Shown piece by piece: positions 1 through 9,885 of a stretch of 64,000 bases of DNA. Where the stretch lies: NCBI GenBank assembly GCA_023548195.1, contig JAJHZJ010000008.1, positions 5,108,215 through 5,172,214 of the forward strand, written 5' to 3'. The notes under the pieces were generated by a model that saw only the letters and a program-made list of their open reading frames with translations, was not told the DNA's origin and ran no database searches. How positions within the stretch are numbered: the first letter of the stretch is position 1; each line of letters opens with the position of its first letter. Position numbers and translations under genes: made by a program. This DNA is from Bettongia penicillata ogilbyi. Lineage: Eukaryota > Chordata > Mammalia > Diprotodontia > Potoroidae.

Positions 1-49
1 TCGTAAAATGGAGTGAGGAACAGGAGGAGGTGTCCAGAGGGAGGAAGAG

Positions 50-335
50 TTAAGTTTTAATCATGGTACATTGGTGGTCATAGAAGGCTGAAGATGGAAG
101 TGAACAAATAATAGTAAATATGTGCTTGGGGTTTGGGAGAAAGGTCAAAGTTAAGATACGGATCACGGAGCCATCTATATGGATGTGTTAGCTGACCATG
201 GAGAGATCACCAAGACAGAATAGACACAGCACAGGGAATATATTTAAGATTAGGGAAAAGAGTGAGAAGCCAGCCAAAGGGACAGTCAGAGAAGGATTAG
301 TCAGGGAGGTAGCCTACCAGGAATGTAGAATGTAT
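50..335 (-). mobile_element. Ancient L2/CR1-class LINE reverse transcriptase fragment (right part of a split copy)
   Basis: This purine-rich stretch resembles the antisense of a recurrent mammalian CR1/L2-class LINE reverse transcriptase. Its partner continues at 845-1215, where the minus strand still shows an RT motif A-like DLSSAFETISHH. The two parts are separated by an L1-type fragment and look like one old copy split by a later insertion. Family assignment is from pattern memory, so L2 versus CR1/L3 is not resolved. Confidence 0.45.
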
Positions 336-337
336 GA

Positions 338-840
338 AGGTATTTAAAAAAAATTTTTTTGATTATACTAAACAGATTCTTTAATTCATTCAAAGTTGAT
401 TGTCATTATCATATTCTTGTCACTCTATAAATTATCCTTCAGATTCTGTTCACTTTATTCTGCATCAGTTCATCAAAGTCTTCCCAGATTTCCCTGAAAC
501 CATTCTCTTTATAATTTCTTAAAGCTCAAAAGTATTTTATCATGTTGAGATAACATTGCTTGTTCAGCCATTTATAAACTGATGGGCACTCTTTCAGATT
601 TCAATTCTGTCACTTCAAAAAGAACTACAAATATTTTTGTACATCCTTAGAATTTATACTGCTTGGGACTAATCCATCCCTAAATTCCCTCTAATTCCCA
701 CCTTCTTCCCTTTTCCTTCTATTTCCCTGATGAGTGAAATGTGTTTCTGTACTCAATTCTATGTATGTATATATGTATGTATTCTCTCTTTTGACTAGTT
801 GAGATGAGAGTGAGATTCAAGTGTCAGTCACTTCCTGGAG
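338..840 (-). mobile_element. L1 ORF2 C-terminal/3' fragment
   Basis: Antisense L1 ORF2 C-terminal text is visible. The stretch resembling 'ctgatgggcactctttcag' corresponds to the minus-strand GEWLNKLW-type tail of marsupial L1 ORF2, seen better preserved near 24.8 and 27.6 kb. The part after about 665 is less certain. It lies between two halves of an older LINE, so it is probably a nested insertion. No open frame is left. Confidence 0.55.
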
Positions 841-844
841 GCAT

Positions 845-1215
845 TTTTTTTTTAAATAGATGATGGCTTATGGTTTCAAATGCAGAGGAGAGGTCCAGAA
901 GTATTGGATTTGGTGACTGAAAATTCACCAAAGATTATGGGAACAATCTTGAAACCAGATTGCAGGGATATAGTGATCTAAGCTGGAGGCTGTGACTCTC
1001 AACTACTGTCCTAAGAAACTGGTACTGAGTACAAGAAAGAAAGCACAATAGCTGCAGTCAGACCTAGGAAGAGTTTCTATTTTTTCATTTTTTAAGATCC
1101 ACTTAAACAACTCTGGAAGGCAGAAGGGAATGGACCAGTGGGATGAGAGATTAAGTTTACAAAAGAAAAATAAAAGAAAGGTTCAGAGATTGTGGAAGGA
1201 AGTGAGGTAAATTTT
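845..1215 (-). mobile_element. Ancient L2/CR1-class LINE reverse transcriptase fragment (left part of a split copy)
   Basis: The minus strand around 860-905 reads DLSSAFETISHH, a decayed RT motif A (the family norm is DLSAAFDTVDH). This marks the catalytic palm of a CR1/L2-class LINE polymerase. Upstream text on the minus strand continues to about 1215. It is the counterpart of 50-335, with an L1 piece between them. It has frameshifts throughout and is non-functional. Confidence 0.5.
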
Positions 1216-1221
1216 TGAAAA

Positions 1222-1492
1222 ATCTCTCTGTCTTCCTTTCTCCCTCTCTCCCACTCCCTTTTCATTTCTCCTCTTCCCTCCCAGTATTACTCCATCTCTC
1301 TTCCTCTCTCCACTTCTCACTCCTCCTTTCCTTCCTCCCTCCTTTTCTCCTCCTTTTCCTCCTTCTCCCCTCCCCCTCCTCCTCTTCTTCTTCCTCCTCC
1401 TTTCTCTCTCCCCTGCACCTCTCCATCTTTCTCCCTCTCCTTGTTTCCTCCCTCCCTCCCTTCCTCCTTCTCCCTCCCTATTTCCCAGAGGG
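1222..1492. repeat. Polypyrimidine (CT-rich) low-complexity tract
   Basis: About 270 bases are almost purely C and T on the plus strand (irregular ctcc, cttcc and tcctcc units). The apparent Ser/Pro/Leu-rich open frame here is a composition artefact. Such mirror-like polypurine/polypyrimidine DNA can form triplex structures; that is inference only. Confidence 0.85.
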
Positions 1493-1499
1493 TAGGAGT

Positions 1500-2300
1500 A
1501 TCAGATGAATGAAAACAAACAGATATTGAGTATGGAGGAATTAGGGTGAGAGAATTCCCTTTACGTGACCCCTGCTTTCTTAATAAAGAATAAGGAGACC
1601 AGTACAGATCCTGAAAGTAAGAGTAAAAGAAGGGAAAGAAGTGGAAGGCTCCCAGTGATCAAAGGAAGGGCTGGAGGTGGAATAAGGTCTTCACAAAAAA
1701 TGAATAAGAAGATTGTGGAACCAAGTAAGGACCCAGCTGACATTACAGAGCATGGATTGATAGTGGACTCAATTAATGTGTTTCACAGCTTTCTCCAACT
1801 GTGCTGCCCAAATCTATTTCCCACTCTCTGTCCTCACTCCCTTCCCTTCCTTCCCCCACCTAAATCCATAGGACCTCTTCTCATTTTCCTCTGACCTCTC
1901 CAAGTAGTCAATTTTTCAGGTAGCCTTCATAGGACCCTTTTGTCCTGTTCTCTATAGATCTTTACCCCAGCTGCTTATTTCCTCTCCCTTCCCTGAGCAC
2001 AGGTGACTAATAGCCTTGGCTTCCACTCTCATTATGGATGACTGGCTGCTCATGAGAACATAATAGAAAAAGTACAGTAATGGTCTCTAACGTATTGGGG
2101 GGAAGGGTAGGATCCTGGAGGGGATGTTTCAGAGACTCTCAAAGTTTTCTGGAAAGTGGAGGATTCCCACAGCTTTCTGGAGTAGTGTCAGGTGGTGAGG
2201 GACAGGGAGAGCAGAGGCACCCAGAGACTTAAGAGCACAGTGTTTTCCAGTCAGATGAGGACTTCTGGAGTTAAACACAAGAAACTCTGATGGACGTTGA
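1500..2300. other. Unassigned non-coding DNA
   Basis: No repeat family, exon or RNA gene is recognised. Overlapping open frames on both strands (up to about 109 codons) show no domain-like composition and are treated as chance. Confidence 0.4.
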
Positions 2301-2304
2301 GGCA

Positions 2305-2505
2305 AAATGGTGCAAGGTAATAATGTTGATGGTGATAATATTTACACATTGCTTCAAGTATTATTTTTACAGATACTGTCTCACTGGATTGTCACAACTC
2401 TGCCAGGTAAGGTACTCTTATTATTCCCATTTTACAGGTGAGGAAACTGAGTCTGAGAGACTTATCCAGAGTTACATAGTTGGCAAGTATCTGAGGCAGA
2501 ATATT
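2305..2505 (-). mobile_element. MIR-type SINE
   Basis: Plus-strand text 'attcccattttacaggtgag' followed by 'gaaactgagtctgagagac' is the reverse complement of the conserved MIR core (TGCCTCAGTTTCCTCATCTGTAAAATGGG type). It is old and has diverged from the consensus. Confidence 0.75.
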
Positions 2506-2649
2506 TACTGGGTTTTCAAGACTATAGCACTATTACTATTACAGACCAATGACCACTTTTGAGTGATGTTTTGACTTTCATGTGAGTTGCATGTGAGGCA
2601 GAGTTGTACAACTAGATGGTGTAGTGGATACCGTGCTGGACGAAGAGTT

Positions 2650-2816
2650 GGACAGGAGTGAAAATGACTGGACAACAAGAGCTGCAGAGTCGTCAGTCTC
2701 ACTCTGTGTTCCAGAGTCATCAAAGTCCAGTGGCTGGACAAAAGTCAGGACAACTGGTGATGGCTTGGGATGAAGGGGATGACCTTGGTGTCTTTGATGT
2801 CTGACCAAGCTTTAAG
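2650..2816 (-). mobile_element. RTE-mobilised SINE (MAR1-like), partial
   Basis: The reverse complement reads like the body of the SINE copies at 13290-13606 and 57265-57575, sharing the 'cca(t/c)tggac..gatg.ctc' block. It lies immediately downstream, on the minus strand, of an RTE LINE 3' end (2853). The tRNA-like text at about 2600-2650 may be the head of another SINE. The family name is my best match, not verified. Confidence 0.5.
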
Positions 2817-2852
2817 CCTGCCAAAACACCTGCATTAGCACACCTGACCTCT

Positions 2853-3640
2853 AATTGGTTGGTTGGTTGGTTGATGTCTTTTGTTCTCCAAGAGGACCAA
2901 AATAGCATCATCGTGATAAAGTGAAATTTCAGGGTGTCCGATTGTGGCTGATCAGACCAACACAAGCTCGGAATGCTCTGCTACAGGTTGGACACAGATA
3001 GTCTGTGTGAATATTTGGGGTGGGTACTCCAAATTTGTGCATCCTATGTTTCCTTTGTGCTGTCTCAATTCTGCTTTGCTCAAAGAGCACAGCACCCTTT
3101 CTGATGTGGGCAAGACAAGCTGAGTGGTCCTGTGCCAGTGTCTTCCATGTTGCACAGTCAAATCCAAAGTTCTTGAGAGAGACCTCCAGAGGGTCCTTGT
3201 ATCACTTCTTCTGACCACCATGTGAGTTCTCCATAAAATAGTCTTTTTGGCAAACGTATATTTTGCATTCAAACAACATGGCCAGTCCATCAGAGTTGTG
3301 CTCCCTGAAGCACAGTTTGAATGCTTGGCAGTTCAACTTGAACAAGGACTTCAGTGTTTGGTACCTTATCCTGCCAGGTGATCCTCAGAATCTTCCTAAG
3401 ACAGTTCAAATGGAAGCGGTACAGTTTCCTGGCATGGCGCTGGTAGACTGTTCAAGTTTCACAGGCATATAACAATGAGGTCAGCACAACAGCTCTGTAG
3501 ACCTTCAGTTTGGTAGTCAGTCTAATACCTCTTCTCTCCCAAACTTTTCTTCGGAGCCTCCCAAACACTGAGCTAATTCTGGCAATGTGTGCATCTCACT
3601 CTCAATGTGTACATCCCTGGAAAAAAGTGCACTCCTAAGG
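2853..3640 (-). pseudogene. RTE-class LINE, C-terminal part of the polymerase ORF plus 3' tail (dead)
   Basis: Translating the minus strand gives a continuous non-LTR retrotransposon C-terminus. First comes the post-RT region containing RLTTKLKVYRAVVLTSLLYA, then RKLYRFHLNCLRKILRITW, then RLPKRLFYGELT. It ends in a Cys/His zinc-finger-like tail that includes LCPTCSRAFRACVGLISH. At least three in-frame stops break it (for example after CET and before WTGHVV). The element ends in a short CAACC-type tandem tail at about 2853-2870, as RTE elements do instead of a poly(A). A second RTE piece, with matching residues, is at 60370-60576. RTE LINEs are known to be abundant in marsupials; the exact clade is inferred. 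Confidence 0.8.
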
Positions 3641-4165
3641 TAAGTGAACTAAAACTAAACTGGCCTCTAGTAGGTACTATATAAATGCTATATAAGATAA
3701 ATGCTAGCCAATATTATTGTTTACTTATTTCATTTTATACCAGGATCCAATAACTTCTCCATATTCATGCCCTTTGTTAGAGAATGATTTTAGAGGTAGA
3801 TTTGAAGTCAAAGTTATTGCTGACCTTGTAACAGATTCATCATGGCCCATCTCTTTGTGTTCTCTTTTTCAAACCATGGACAGTATGACCTAGTAAGTAT
3901 GATTTGCTAGATAATGAAATGAGTGTAAATGTTCAATATCCAAAGGTCACTACCCTGTTGGAAAAAAAGCCCTTTGGGTGTTTTCTCTCTCTCTTTCCTC
4001 TCTCTTCTAAAATTGCAAGGATTTATAGCTATACAAGGATCCATACATCCCAAGACTTGTCTCTAACCCCAGCAATGAACCCTTCTTTTCTCCCTACTCT
4101 TATGGGTAGAATGTAAGTAGCTCTCAGAATGCGAAAAAATCCCTACCTTCTTCCTAAGCTAAAAT

Positions 4166-4190
4166 GATTTATCATCATCATCATCATCTA
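4166..4190. repeat. Short (CAT)n microsatellite
   Basis: A run of about seven catcat units in otherwise ordinary sequence. No further role is visible. Confidence 0.85.
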
Positions 4191-4224
4191 TAAGTGTTTA
4201 TTAACTCTTAAGCTTACTCTGTGC

Positions 4225-4445
4225 CTAGGCAGAGATCTTTTCCGATCCTTCCTTCCCTCAGCCTTCATTACTGGACATTTACACATCTGTGTACAAGTTG
4301 TATTCCCCTCTCCCAGAAGGACAACTCCTTGAAGACAGGAATTATTTCTTGTTTTGTCCTTGTATCCTCAGTCCCAACACAGAGCCTTACAATCATCAAG
4401 TGCTCAATAGATACTTGGAGAATTGAACTAACTTTGTCTACACTT
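4225..4445 (+). mobile_element. L2 LINE 3' end
   Basis: Typical L2 3' UTR order is visible: 'ctccttgaagacaggaatta', then 'ccttgtatcctcagtccc', 'acagagccttacaatcatc', and finally 'agtgctcaatagatac' leading to the TTGAATGAA-type end. L2 is an ancient, inactive mammalian LINE. Confidence 0.75.
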
Positions 4446-4464
4446 TGCACTTTTTTGTAGATCT

Positions 4465-4620
4465 GTTTTATTTCTCCTGGCTCCCAGTAGAAGGCTGGGG
4501 ACTGCTTGAGGGCCTGGCTTTTTTTTTTTTCAGTTTGTCTTTCTATCCAGCCCCATACCCAGCCCTAGCACTTTGAATGTAATAGGCTCATACTAAATAT
4601 TCTGATATATTCAATTGAGC
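4465..4620 (+). mobile_element. L2 LINE 3' end (second tail)
   Basis: It repeats the same L2 3' UTR order (gaaggctggggactgcttga, ccagccctagcactttg, aataggctcatactaaata). It is more eroded and carries an 11-T run. Confidence 0.55.
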
Positions 4621-4774
4621 CCAGAGCCCACTTTAGGTCAATGTCCAAGACTGTTGCCTTCCCCACCTCCTAGCACAACTATCCACCCTTTCTGAATAAT
4701 CATTTTAAAAGACCTACTATTGTGTCATAATGGTATAGATCTCCCACTGACTCCTCCTCAGAACTCTTGCACTT

Positions 4775-4985
4775 TCCATTGTTGGTATCACTCTTTGGTA
4801 CTTACTACAGACTCCTTTGTATTGTTACTTATCTCATATAAAACTCTGTTCCCTTGACTACACTGTAGGTTTTGTGATGACAAAGACTATACAAGATGTT
4901 GTTGCTAACTAGATATGGCATGCTGCTTTAGACTTCTAGCACAGTGCCTTACACGTAGTTGGTGCTTAATAAAATAAATATGTGT
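4775..4985 (+). mobile_element. L2 LINE 3' end (third tail)
   Basis: It ends in 'agcacagtgccttacacgta' and 'gttggtgcttaataaa', the L2/MIR shared 3' terminus. Three plus-strand L2 tails within 800 bp suggest clustered old insertions or local duplication. Confidence 0.65.
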
Positions 4986-5049
4986 TAAGGAAGAACTTAT
5001 TTGAAATGAAGTTATGAACTGGGTCACTGTGCCTTTTTTTAAAAAAACA

Positions 5050-5215
5050 TGCAAAACATGAACAGAATTTCAGAAATGAAAAAGACCTTAGAGGTAATCT
5101 AGTTCAGCTCACAACTAAGCAGGGATCCTTACTATAAGAGCCTCAATAAATGATCATCCAGGCTCCACCTAGAGATTTCTAGATCCCTAGAAATGGGTTA
5201 TCTTATTCATTCCAG
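5050..5215 (-). mobile_element. CR1/L3-class LINE 3' fragment
   Basis: The text 'gaaaaagaccttagaggtaa', 'tctagttcagctcacaac' and the following 'aaatgatcatccaggctc' match the antisense of CR1/L3 3' regions (the gagtc-ttagaggtcatctagtcc type). It is short and degenerate. Confidence 0.5.
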
Positions 5216-5324
5216 ACTGGTAGGCTGGCCCAGAGGGAAGGATGAGCAAGGCTGCTGAGGTGAGTAGGGAGGTGACTGTCAGCCTCAGGGCTGAGAAGTG
5301 GAATCTGACCAGATCGGTTTGGTA

Positions 5325-5472
5325 ACAGGAGGCCGCAGAGCATATTAAAAGAACCTTGAATTCAGAGTCTAGGACCTGGCTTCAAATTCTGACTAGTATT
5401 TCTTAGCTATGTTACATGGGCCAATCAACTAATCTTTTTTCAGTCTTATTCTCTTTAACTATAAAAAGAAAA
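5325..5472 (+). mobile_element. MIR-like SINE
   Basis: The tRNA-derived core is recognisable: 'ggcttcaaattctgactag', then 'ttagctatgttacatgggcc', then 'aatcaactaatcttttttca'. It is diverged. Confidence 0.55.
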
Positions 5473-6561
5473 TAATCAAAATTGTGTTGCTTGCCAACCA
5501 GGACTCTTATCAGAGAAATATTTTTGAAATTTTAAAAAAGTGTGATATAGGTATTAGTTACATCAATATATTTTTATTGCATGATTCAGTTATTGTGTTG
5601 TGTTTTACTAAACTGCTTTTCCCTTTTTGTTTTTATTTTTCTTTACAAGGTATGACAGGAGAAGGATGTATTTGGAAATAAAGATGATATAAAAATATTA
5701 ATATAGTTTAAAAATGTATTTATCTTTTTTAATATAAATTTATTTATTTAACTTTTTCATATTCATTTTCACAAAATTTTGGGTTCCAGATTTTCTCCCC
5801 GTTTGTCCCCTCCTCCCACCCCAATATACCAAACATTCTAATTTCCCCTATCACCAATCTGCCCTCTCTTCTATCATCCCTCCCTTCCCTTGTCCCCATC
5901 TTCTCTTTTGTCCTGTAGGGCCAGATAACTTTCTATTCCCCATTACCTGTATTTCTTAGTTCCTAGTAGCAAAAACAATACTAAACAGTTGTTCCTAGAA
6001 CTTTGAGTTCCAACTTCTCCCCATCCCTCCCTCCCCACCCATTCCCTTTGGGAAGGCAGGAAATTCAATATAGGCCATATCTGTGTAGTTTTGCAAATGA
6101 CTTCGATAATAGTCGTGTTGTGTAAGACTAACTGAATTACCCTCCATCCTATCCTGCCCCTCATTGTTTCTATTCTATCTTTTGATCCTGTCCCTCCCCA
6201 AGAGTGTTGACTTCAAATTGCTCCCTCCTCCCACTGCCCTCCCTTCCATCATCCTCCCCACCCTGCTTATCTCCTTCTCCCCCATTTTCCTGTACTGTAA
6301 GATAGGTTTTCATACCAAAAAGAGTGTGCATTTTATTCCTTCCTTTAGTTGACTGTGATGAAAGTAAACTTCATGTTTTTTTCCTCATCTCTCCTCTTTT
6401 TCCCTCCACTAAAAAGTCTCCAGCTTGCCTCTTCTATGAGAGATAATTTGCCCCATTCCATTTCTCCCTCTCTCCTCCCAATATATTTCTCTTACACATT
6501 TACTTTAATTTTTTAAAGATATGATCCCATCCTATTCAATTCACTCTGTGCTCTCTGTCTC

Positions 6562-6604
6562 TGTGTGTGTGTGTGTGCATGTGTGTGTGTGTGTATGTGT
6601 GTCT
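6562..6604. repeat. (TG)n microsatellite within HAL1 copy A
   Basis: An interrupted tgtg tract lies in the region following ORF1. Copy B carries a longer and more varied tg/tgca tract in the same place (35447-35533), so the microsatellite belongs to the element. Confidence 0.85.
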
Positions 6605-6741
6605 GTAATCCCACCAACTACCCAGATACTGAAAAGTTTCAAGAGCTACAAATATTGTCTTTCCATGTAGGAATGTAAACAGTTCACCTTTGGTAAGTCC
6701 CTTAAGACTTCTCTTTGCTGTTTACTTTTTCATGCTTCTTC

Positions 6742-7970
6742 TCATTCTTGTGTTTGAAAGTCAAATTTTCCTTTCAGCTCTGTTCTTTTCATCAAGAATG
6801 CTTGAAAGTCCTCTTTTTCATTGAAAGACCATTTTTTTTCCCCTGAAGTATTATACTCAGTTTTGCTGGGTAGGTGATTCTTGGTTTGAGTCCTAGTTCC
6901 TTTGACTTCTGGAATATCCTATTCCACACCCTTCAATCCCTTAATGTAGAAGCTGCTAGATCTTGTGTTATCCTGATTGTATTTCCACAATACTGGAATT
7001 GTTTCTTTCTAGCTGCTTGCAATATTTTCTCCTTGACCTGGAAATTCTGGAATTTGGCCACAGTGTTCCTAGGAGTTTCTCTTTTTGGATCTCTTTCAGG
7101 CAGTGATCAATGGATTCCTTCAATACTTATTTTGCCCTCTGGTTCTAGAATATCAGGGCAGTTTTCCTTGATAATTTCATGAAAGATGATGTCTAGGCTC
7201 TTTTTTTGATCATGACTTTCAGGTAGTCCCATAATTTTTAAATTGTCTCTCCTGGATCTATTTTCCAGGTCAGTTGTTTTTCCAATGATATTTCACATTC
7301 TCTTCCATTTTTTCATTCTTTTGGTTTTGTTTGGTGATTTCTTGGATTTCTTGGTGAAGTCATTAGACTTCATCTGTTCCATTCTAATTTTGAGAGAACT
7401 ATTCTCTTCAGTGAGTTTTTGAACCTCTTTTTCCATTTGGCTAATTCTGCTTTTGAAAGCATTCTTCTCTTCAGTGAGTTTTTGAACCTCTTTTTCCATT
7501 TGGCTAATTCTGCTTTTGAAAGCATTCTTCTCCTCATTGGCTTTTTGAACCTCTTTTTCCATTTGGCTAATTCTGCTTTTGAAAGCATTCTTCTCCTCAT
7601 TGGCTTTTTGAACCTCTTTTGCCAATTGAGTGAGCCTATTTCTCAAGGTGTTATTTTCTTCAGCATTTTTTTGGGTCTCCTTTAGCAAGGTATTGACCCA
7701 TTTTTCATGCTTTTCTTGCATCTCTCTCATTTCTCTTCCCAGTTTTTCCTCCAGCTGTCTAACTTGATTTTCAAAATCCTTTTTGAGCTCTTCCATGGCC
7801 TGAGCCCACCGGACATCCACCTCGGATGTCTGGGATACAGAGACCCCAACCTCCACGTCTTTCCCTGATGGTAAGAATTGTTCCTAATCATCAGAAATGA
7901 AAGGCGGGAACATCTGTCCCCCAAGAAAGTAGCTTTCTATGATCTTATTTTTCTTCCCTTTTCTGGGCAT
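6742..7970 (-). pseudogene. L1/HAL1 ORF1 (RNA-binding, coiled-coil) pseudogene, copy A
   Basis: ORF1p is the trimeric RNA chaperone of L1 ribonucleoprotein particles. The start codon is at 7968-7970 and the counterpart of the normal stop is at 6742-6744. A nonsense codon lies near 7884 (N-terminal part). A coiled coil of repeated NAFKSRISQMEKEVQ units follows, and a frameshift near 7300 disconnects the RRM and C-terminal domain. The span is 1229 bp against 1101 bp in copy B. The excess is two extra 63-bp coiled-coil units plus a net 2-bp indel, which agrees with the visible frameshift. Confidence 0.85.
7409..7597 (-). repeat. Three tandem 63-bp units inside the ORF1 coiled coil
   Basis: The cagtgag/cattggc phase points recur at 7409, 7472, 7535 and 7598, exactly 63 bp apart. 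Each unit encodes 21 residues, which is three heptads, of the form EEKNAFKSRISQMEKEVQ plus two to three residues. Copy B has a single unit. The repeat therefore preserves both reading frame and heptad phase. Confidence 0.92.
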
Positions 7971-8591
7971 TTTCCCAGCCAGTTACTTGACTTCTGAGAT
8001 TCCTTTCCACCCCCGCCTCACTAGTGCTTGGGGTCTGAGATTCAAATGCTGCTCCTAAGCCTCAGGGCTTTCAGCAGGTGGGCTGGCTGCTATTCAGGGT
8101 AAGATTAAGTTCAGGTTCTCAGGTGGGGGCAGGGCTGCCTCCCAGGCCCAGGGAGGTTTATGCAGAGACCTTCACTAATGGATCTGAGGTCCTGTCTGCT
8201 CTGGGAGTCCCAGGTTGCCACTGCCTCTGCCACTTCCTCCCAAGGGGGCCTGAGTCATGGAGACACCCCGCTCCCCTCTCAGCCAGCCCAGAAGTCTCGT
8301 TCACTGACCTGTAGCACCTGTGGGTTGAGGGACCTTTGCAGCGCTGGAGATTACGTCCCTGAAGCCTGCTCAGATCTGCTCCTCTCAGGGCCGTGGCCAG
8401 GGCAGGGCCGGGCTCTGCTCTGGGTCCAGTGTGCAATGGACCTGTGGTAACAGTTTTTCAGGGCTCTCTGGAACAGAAATCTCCTCCACTCTTTTGCTGC
8501 ATGGCTTCCACTGCTCCAGAACCCGTTGGGAGTTCTTTTTGTAGGTAATTTATGGGCTGTGGGTTCAGAGCTAGCATATGTGAATCTTTCT

Positions 8592-8610
8592 ACTCCACCA
8601 TCTTGGCTCC
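8592..8610 (-). promoter_or_regulatory. L1-type 5' terminal promoter motif with YY1-like site (copy A)
   Basis: The minus strand reads GGAGCCAAGATGGTGGAGT at the extreme 5' end. CAAGATGG is the YY1 recognition core that in human L1 positions transcription initiation. The same motif opens the elements at 19551-19570, 31003-31020 and 37461-37478. Activity here is inferred from position only. Confidence 0.6.
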
Positions 8611-8689
8611 CCCCCATCTTTTTTTTTTAATCAGACATATGACTTGAATGGGTTGGAAACTCCTAGTGAGAGACTTCCTCTGTCAATGG

Positions 8690-8845
8690 TTATCTGTACT
8701 TTCTTTGCCAATTACCTTCTTAGAGACTTGCCTGAGTTAAAATTTAGTAACACATGCATGATCACACATAGTCAGTGGGTCAGAATCTAAGCCTTCTTGA
8801 CTTTAAAGGTCAGGTTTCTATCCACTAGGGCATACTGCCTTACAC
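8690..8845 (-). mobile_element. MIR-type SINE remnant
   Basis: The text 'acttgcctgagttaaaattt', 'cagtgggtcagaatctaagc' and 'tttctatccactagggcata' follows the order of an antisense MIR. It is strongly diverged. Confidence 0.5.
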
Positions 8846-8919
8846 TTATTATCATGACTAATAGACAGAGCAGAGACAGTGGCTTGAAGGATTTGTTTGG
8901 ATAGGCTATTGGTCTAGAG

Positions 8920-9561
8920 CAGAGGTTCCCAAATTTATTTGGCCTACTGCCCTCTTTTTAAAAAAAATATACTCAGTGTCCCCCTGAAAAATCTTTCTTT
9001 TAATTTTTTTTTGAAATTTTCATCATTAAAAATATAAAATTTTTGAAAATGATGCATCATAAATTTAATAATTTATTGTAAATTTGTGGGGTTTTCCTAC
9101 ATGGAAATTTTGATGATGTAATATTGTATTATATAACCATATACTATTGTATTGTAAATAGGTCATTGCACTCACATATTCTTGCCTATGGATGCTGGAC
9201 TTTTCAACAATGTTCAATACTCTCACCTGCCAACACTTGTTTGTTAAGACTTGCTGATGGACTTGATCGCTGATCTGTTATAACTTGCATTTTGTGTGTT
9301 TATTTGGAATAATGTAATTATTTTCACTACAACTTTAATTTTGTTATAAAACAGATGAAACATGCATGAATGATTTTTCAAAATTTTCTTCTTTTCTTTC
9401 CTTATGCTTCCCCCACCCTCTTATTTTTATTCAATGCCCCCCCAAATGCACCCAAGGCTATTACCCCCCCTTCCCTGCCCCCCCCGCTCCCCTGCCCACC
9501 CCCCCACACCACTACTACGGTGCCCTCCATGAGGCATTGTCACCCACTTTGGGAACCTATA
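8920..9561. mobile_element. Non-autonomous hAT (Charlie-type) DNA transposon with target duplication
   Basis: The left end is CAGAGGTTCCCAAA; the right end is the inverted TTTGGGAACCTATA. The element is flanked on both sides by the identical 8-mer gtctagag (8912-8919 and 9562-9569). This fits the hAT 8-bp duplication and the Charlie preference for nTCTAGAn. The interior is AT-rich on the left and has long C runs at 9435-9505. No transposase frame is visible, so it moved using enzyme supplied elsewhere. Confidence 0.88.
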
Positions 9562-9634
9562 GTCTAGAGAGTGAGTGTAGAAGTAACAGAGAACAGAATG
9601 TGGAAACAAGTTTCCTTCTCCCTAAGTTTCTTCT

Positions 9635-9885
9635 GGGGGCAGCGAGATGTTGCAGTGGATAAAGTACTGGGCCTAGAATCAGGAATACTCATCTTCCTGA
9701 ATTCAAATCCAGCCTCAGACACTTACTTGCTGTGTGACCTTGGTCAAATCACTTAACCCTGCTTGCCTCAGTCTCCTCATCTGTAAAATGAGCTGAAGAA
9801 GAAAATGGCAAACCATTACAATATTTCTACCAAGAAAACCCCAAATGGGGTCGCAAAGAGTCTGGCACAACTGAATAGTAACAGT
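9635..9885 (+). mobile_element. Marsupial tRNA-derived SINE, nearly full length
   Basis: A pol III-type head (gcagtggataaagtactggg) is followed by the body 'cagacacttacttgctgtgt', 'tcagtctcctcatctgtaaa' and the 3' part 'aaatggggtcgcaaagagtc' ... 'ggcacaactgaatagtaac'. Copies of the same family are at 12712-12962 (-), 40488-40740 (+) and 48632-48872 (+). Confidence 0.85.

Larger units (their letters stand above)
5731..8615 (-). mobile_element. Half-L1 (HAL1-like) element, full length, copy A
   Basis: It reads on the minus strand from a GGAGCCAAGATGG 5' end (8592-8610) through a GC-richer 5' UTR, an ORF1 (6742-7970), a (CA)n microsatellite and a purine/G-rich 3' UTR, to an AT-rich 3' end at about 5731. 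No ORF2 text (endonuclease or reverse transcriptase) is present between ORF1 and the tail. That is the definition of a HAL1-type L1 derivative, which depends on L1 machinery in trans. It is closely related to copy B (34611-37487). Possible target duplications are the short atctttttt runs at 5722 and 8616; they are weak because they are low complexity. Confidence 0.8.

Noticed and set aside
1215..1508. Ser/Pro/Leu-rich 97-codon open frame
   Set aside because: It is a translation of a polypyrimidine tract; the composition follows from the CT bias and carries no domain.
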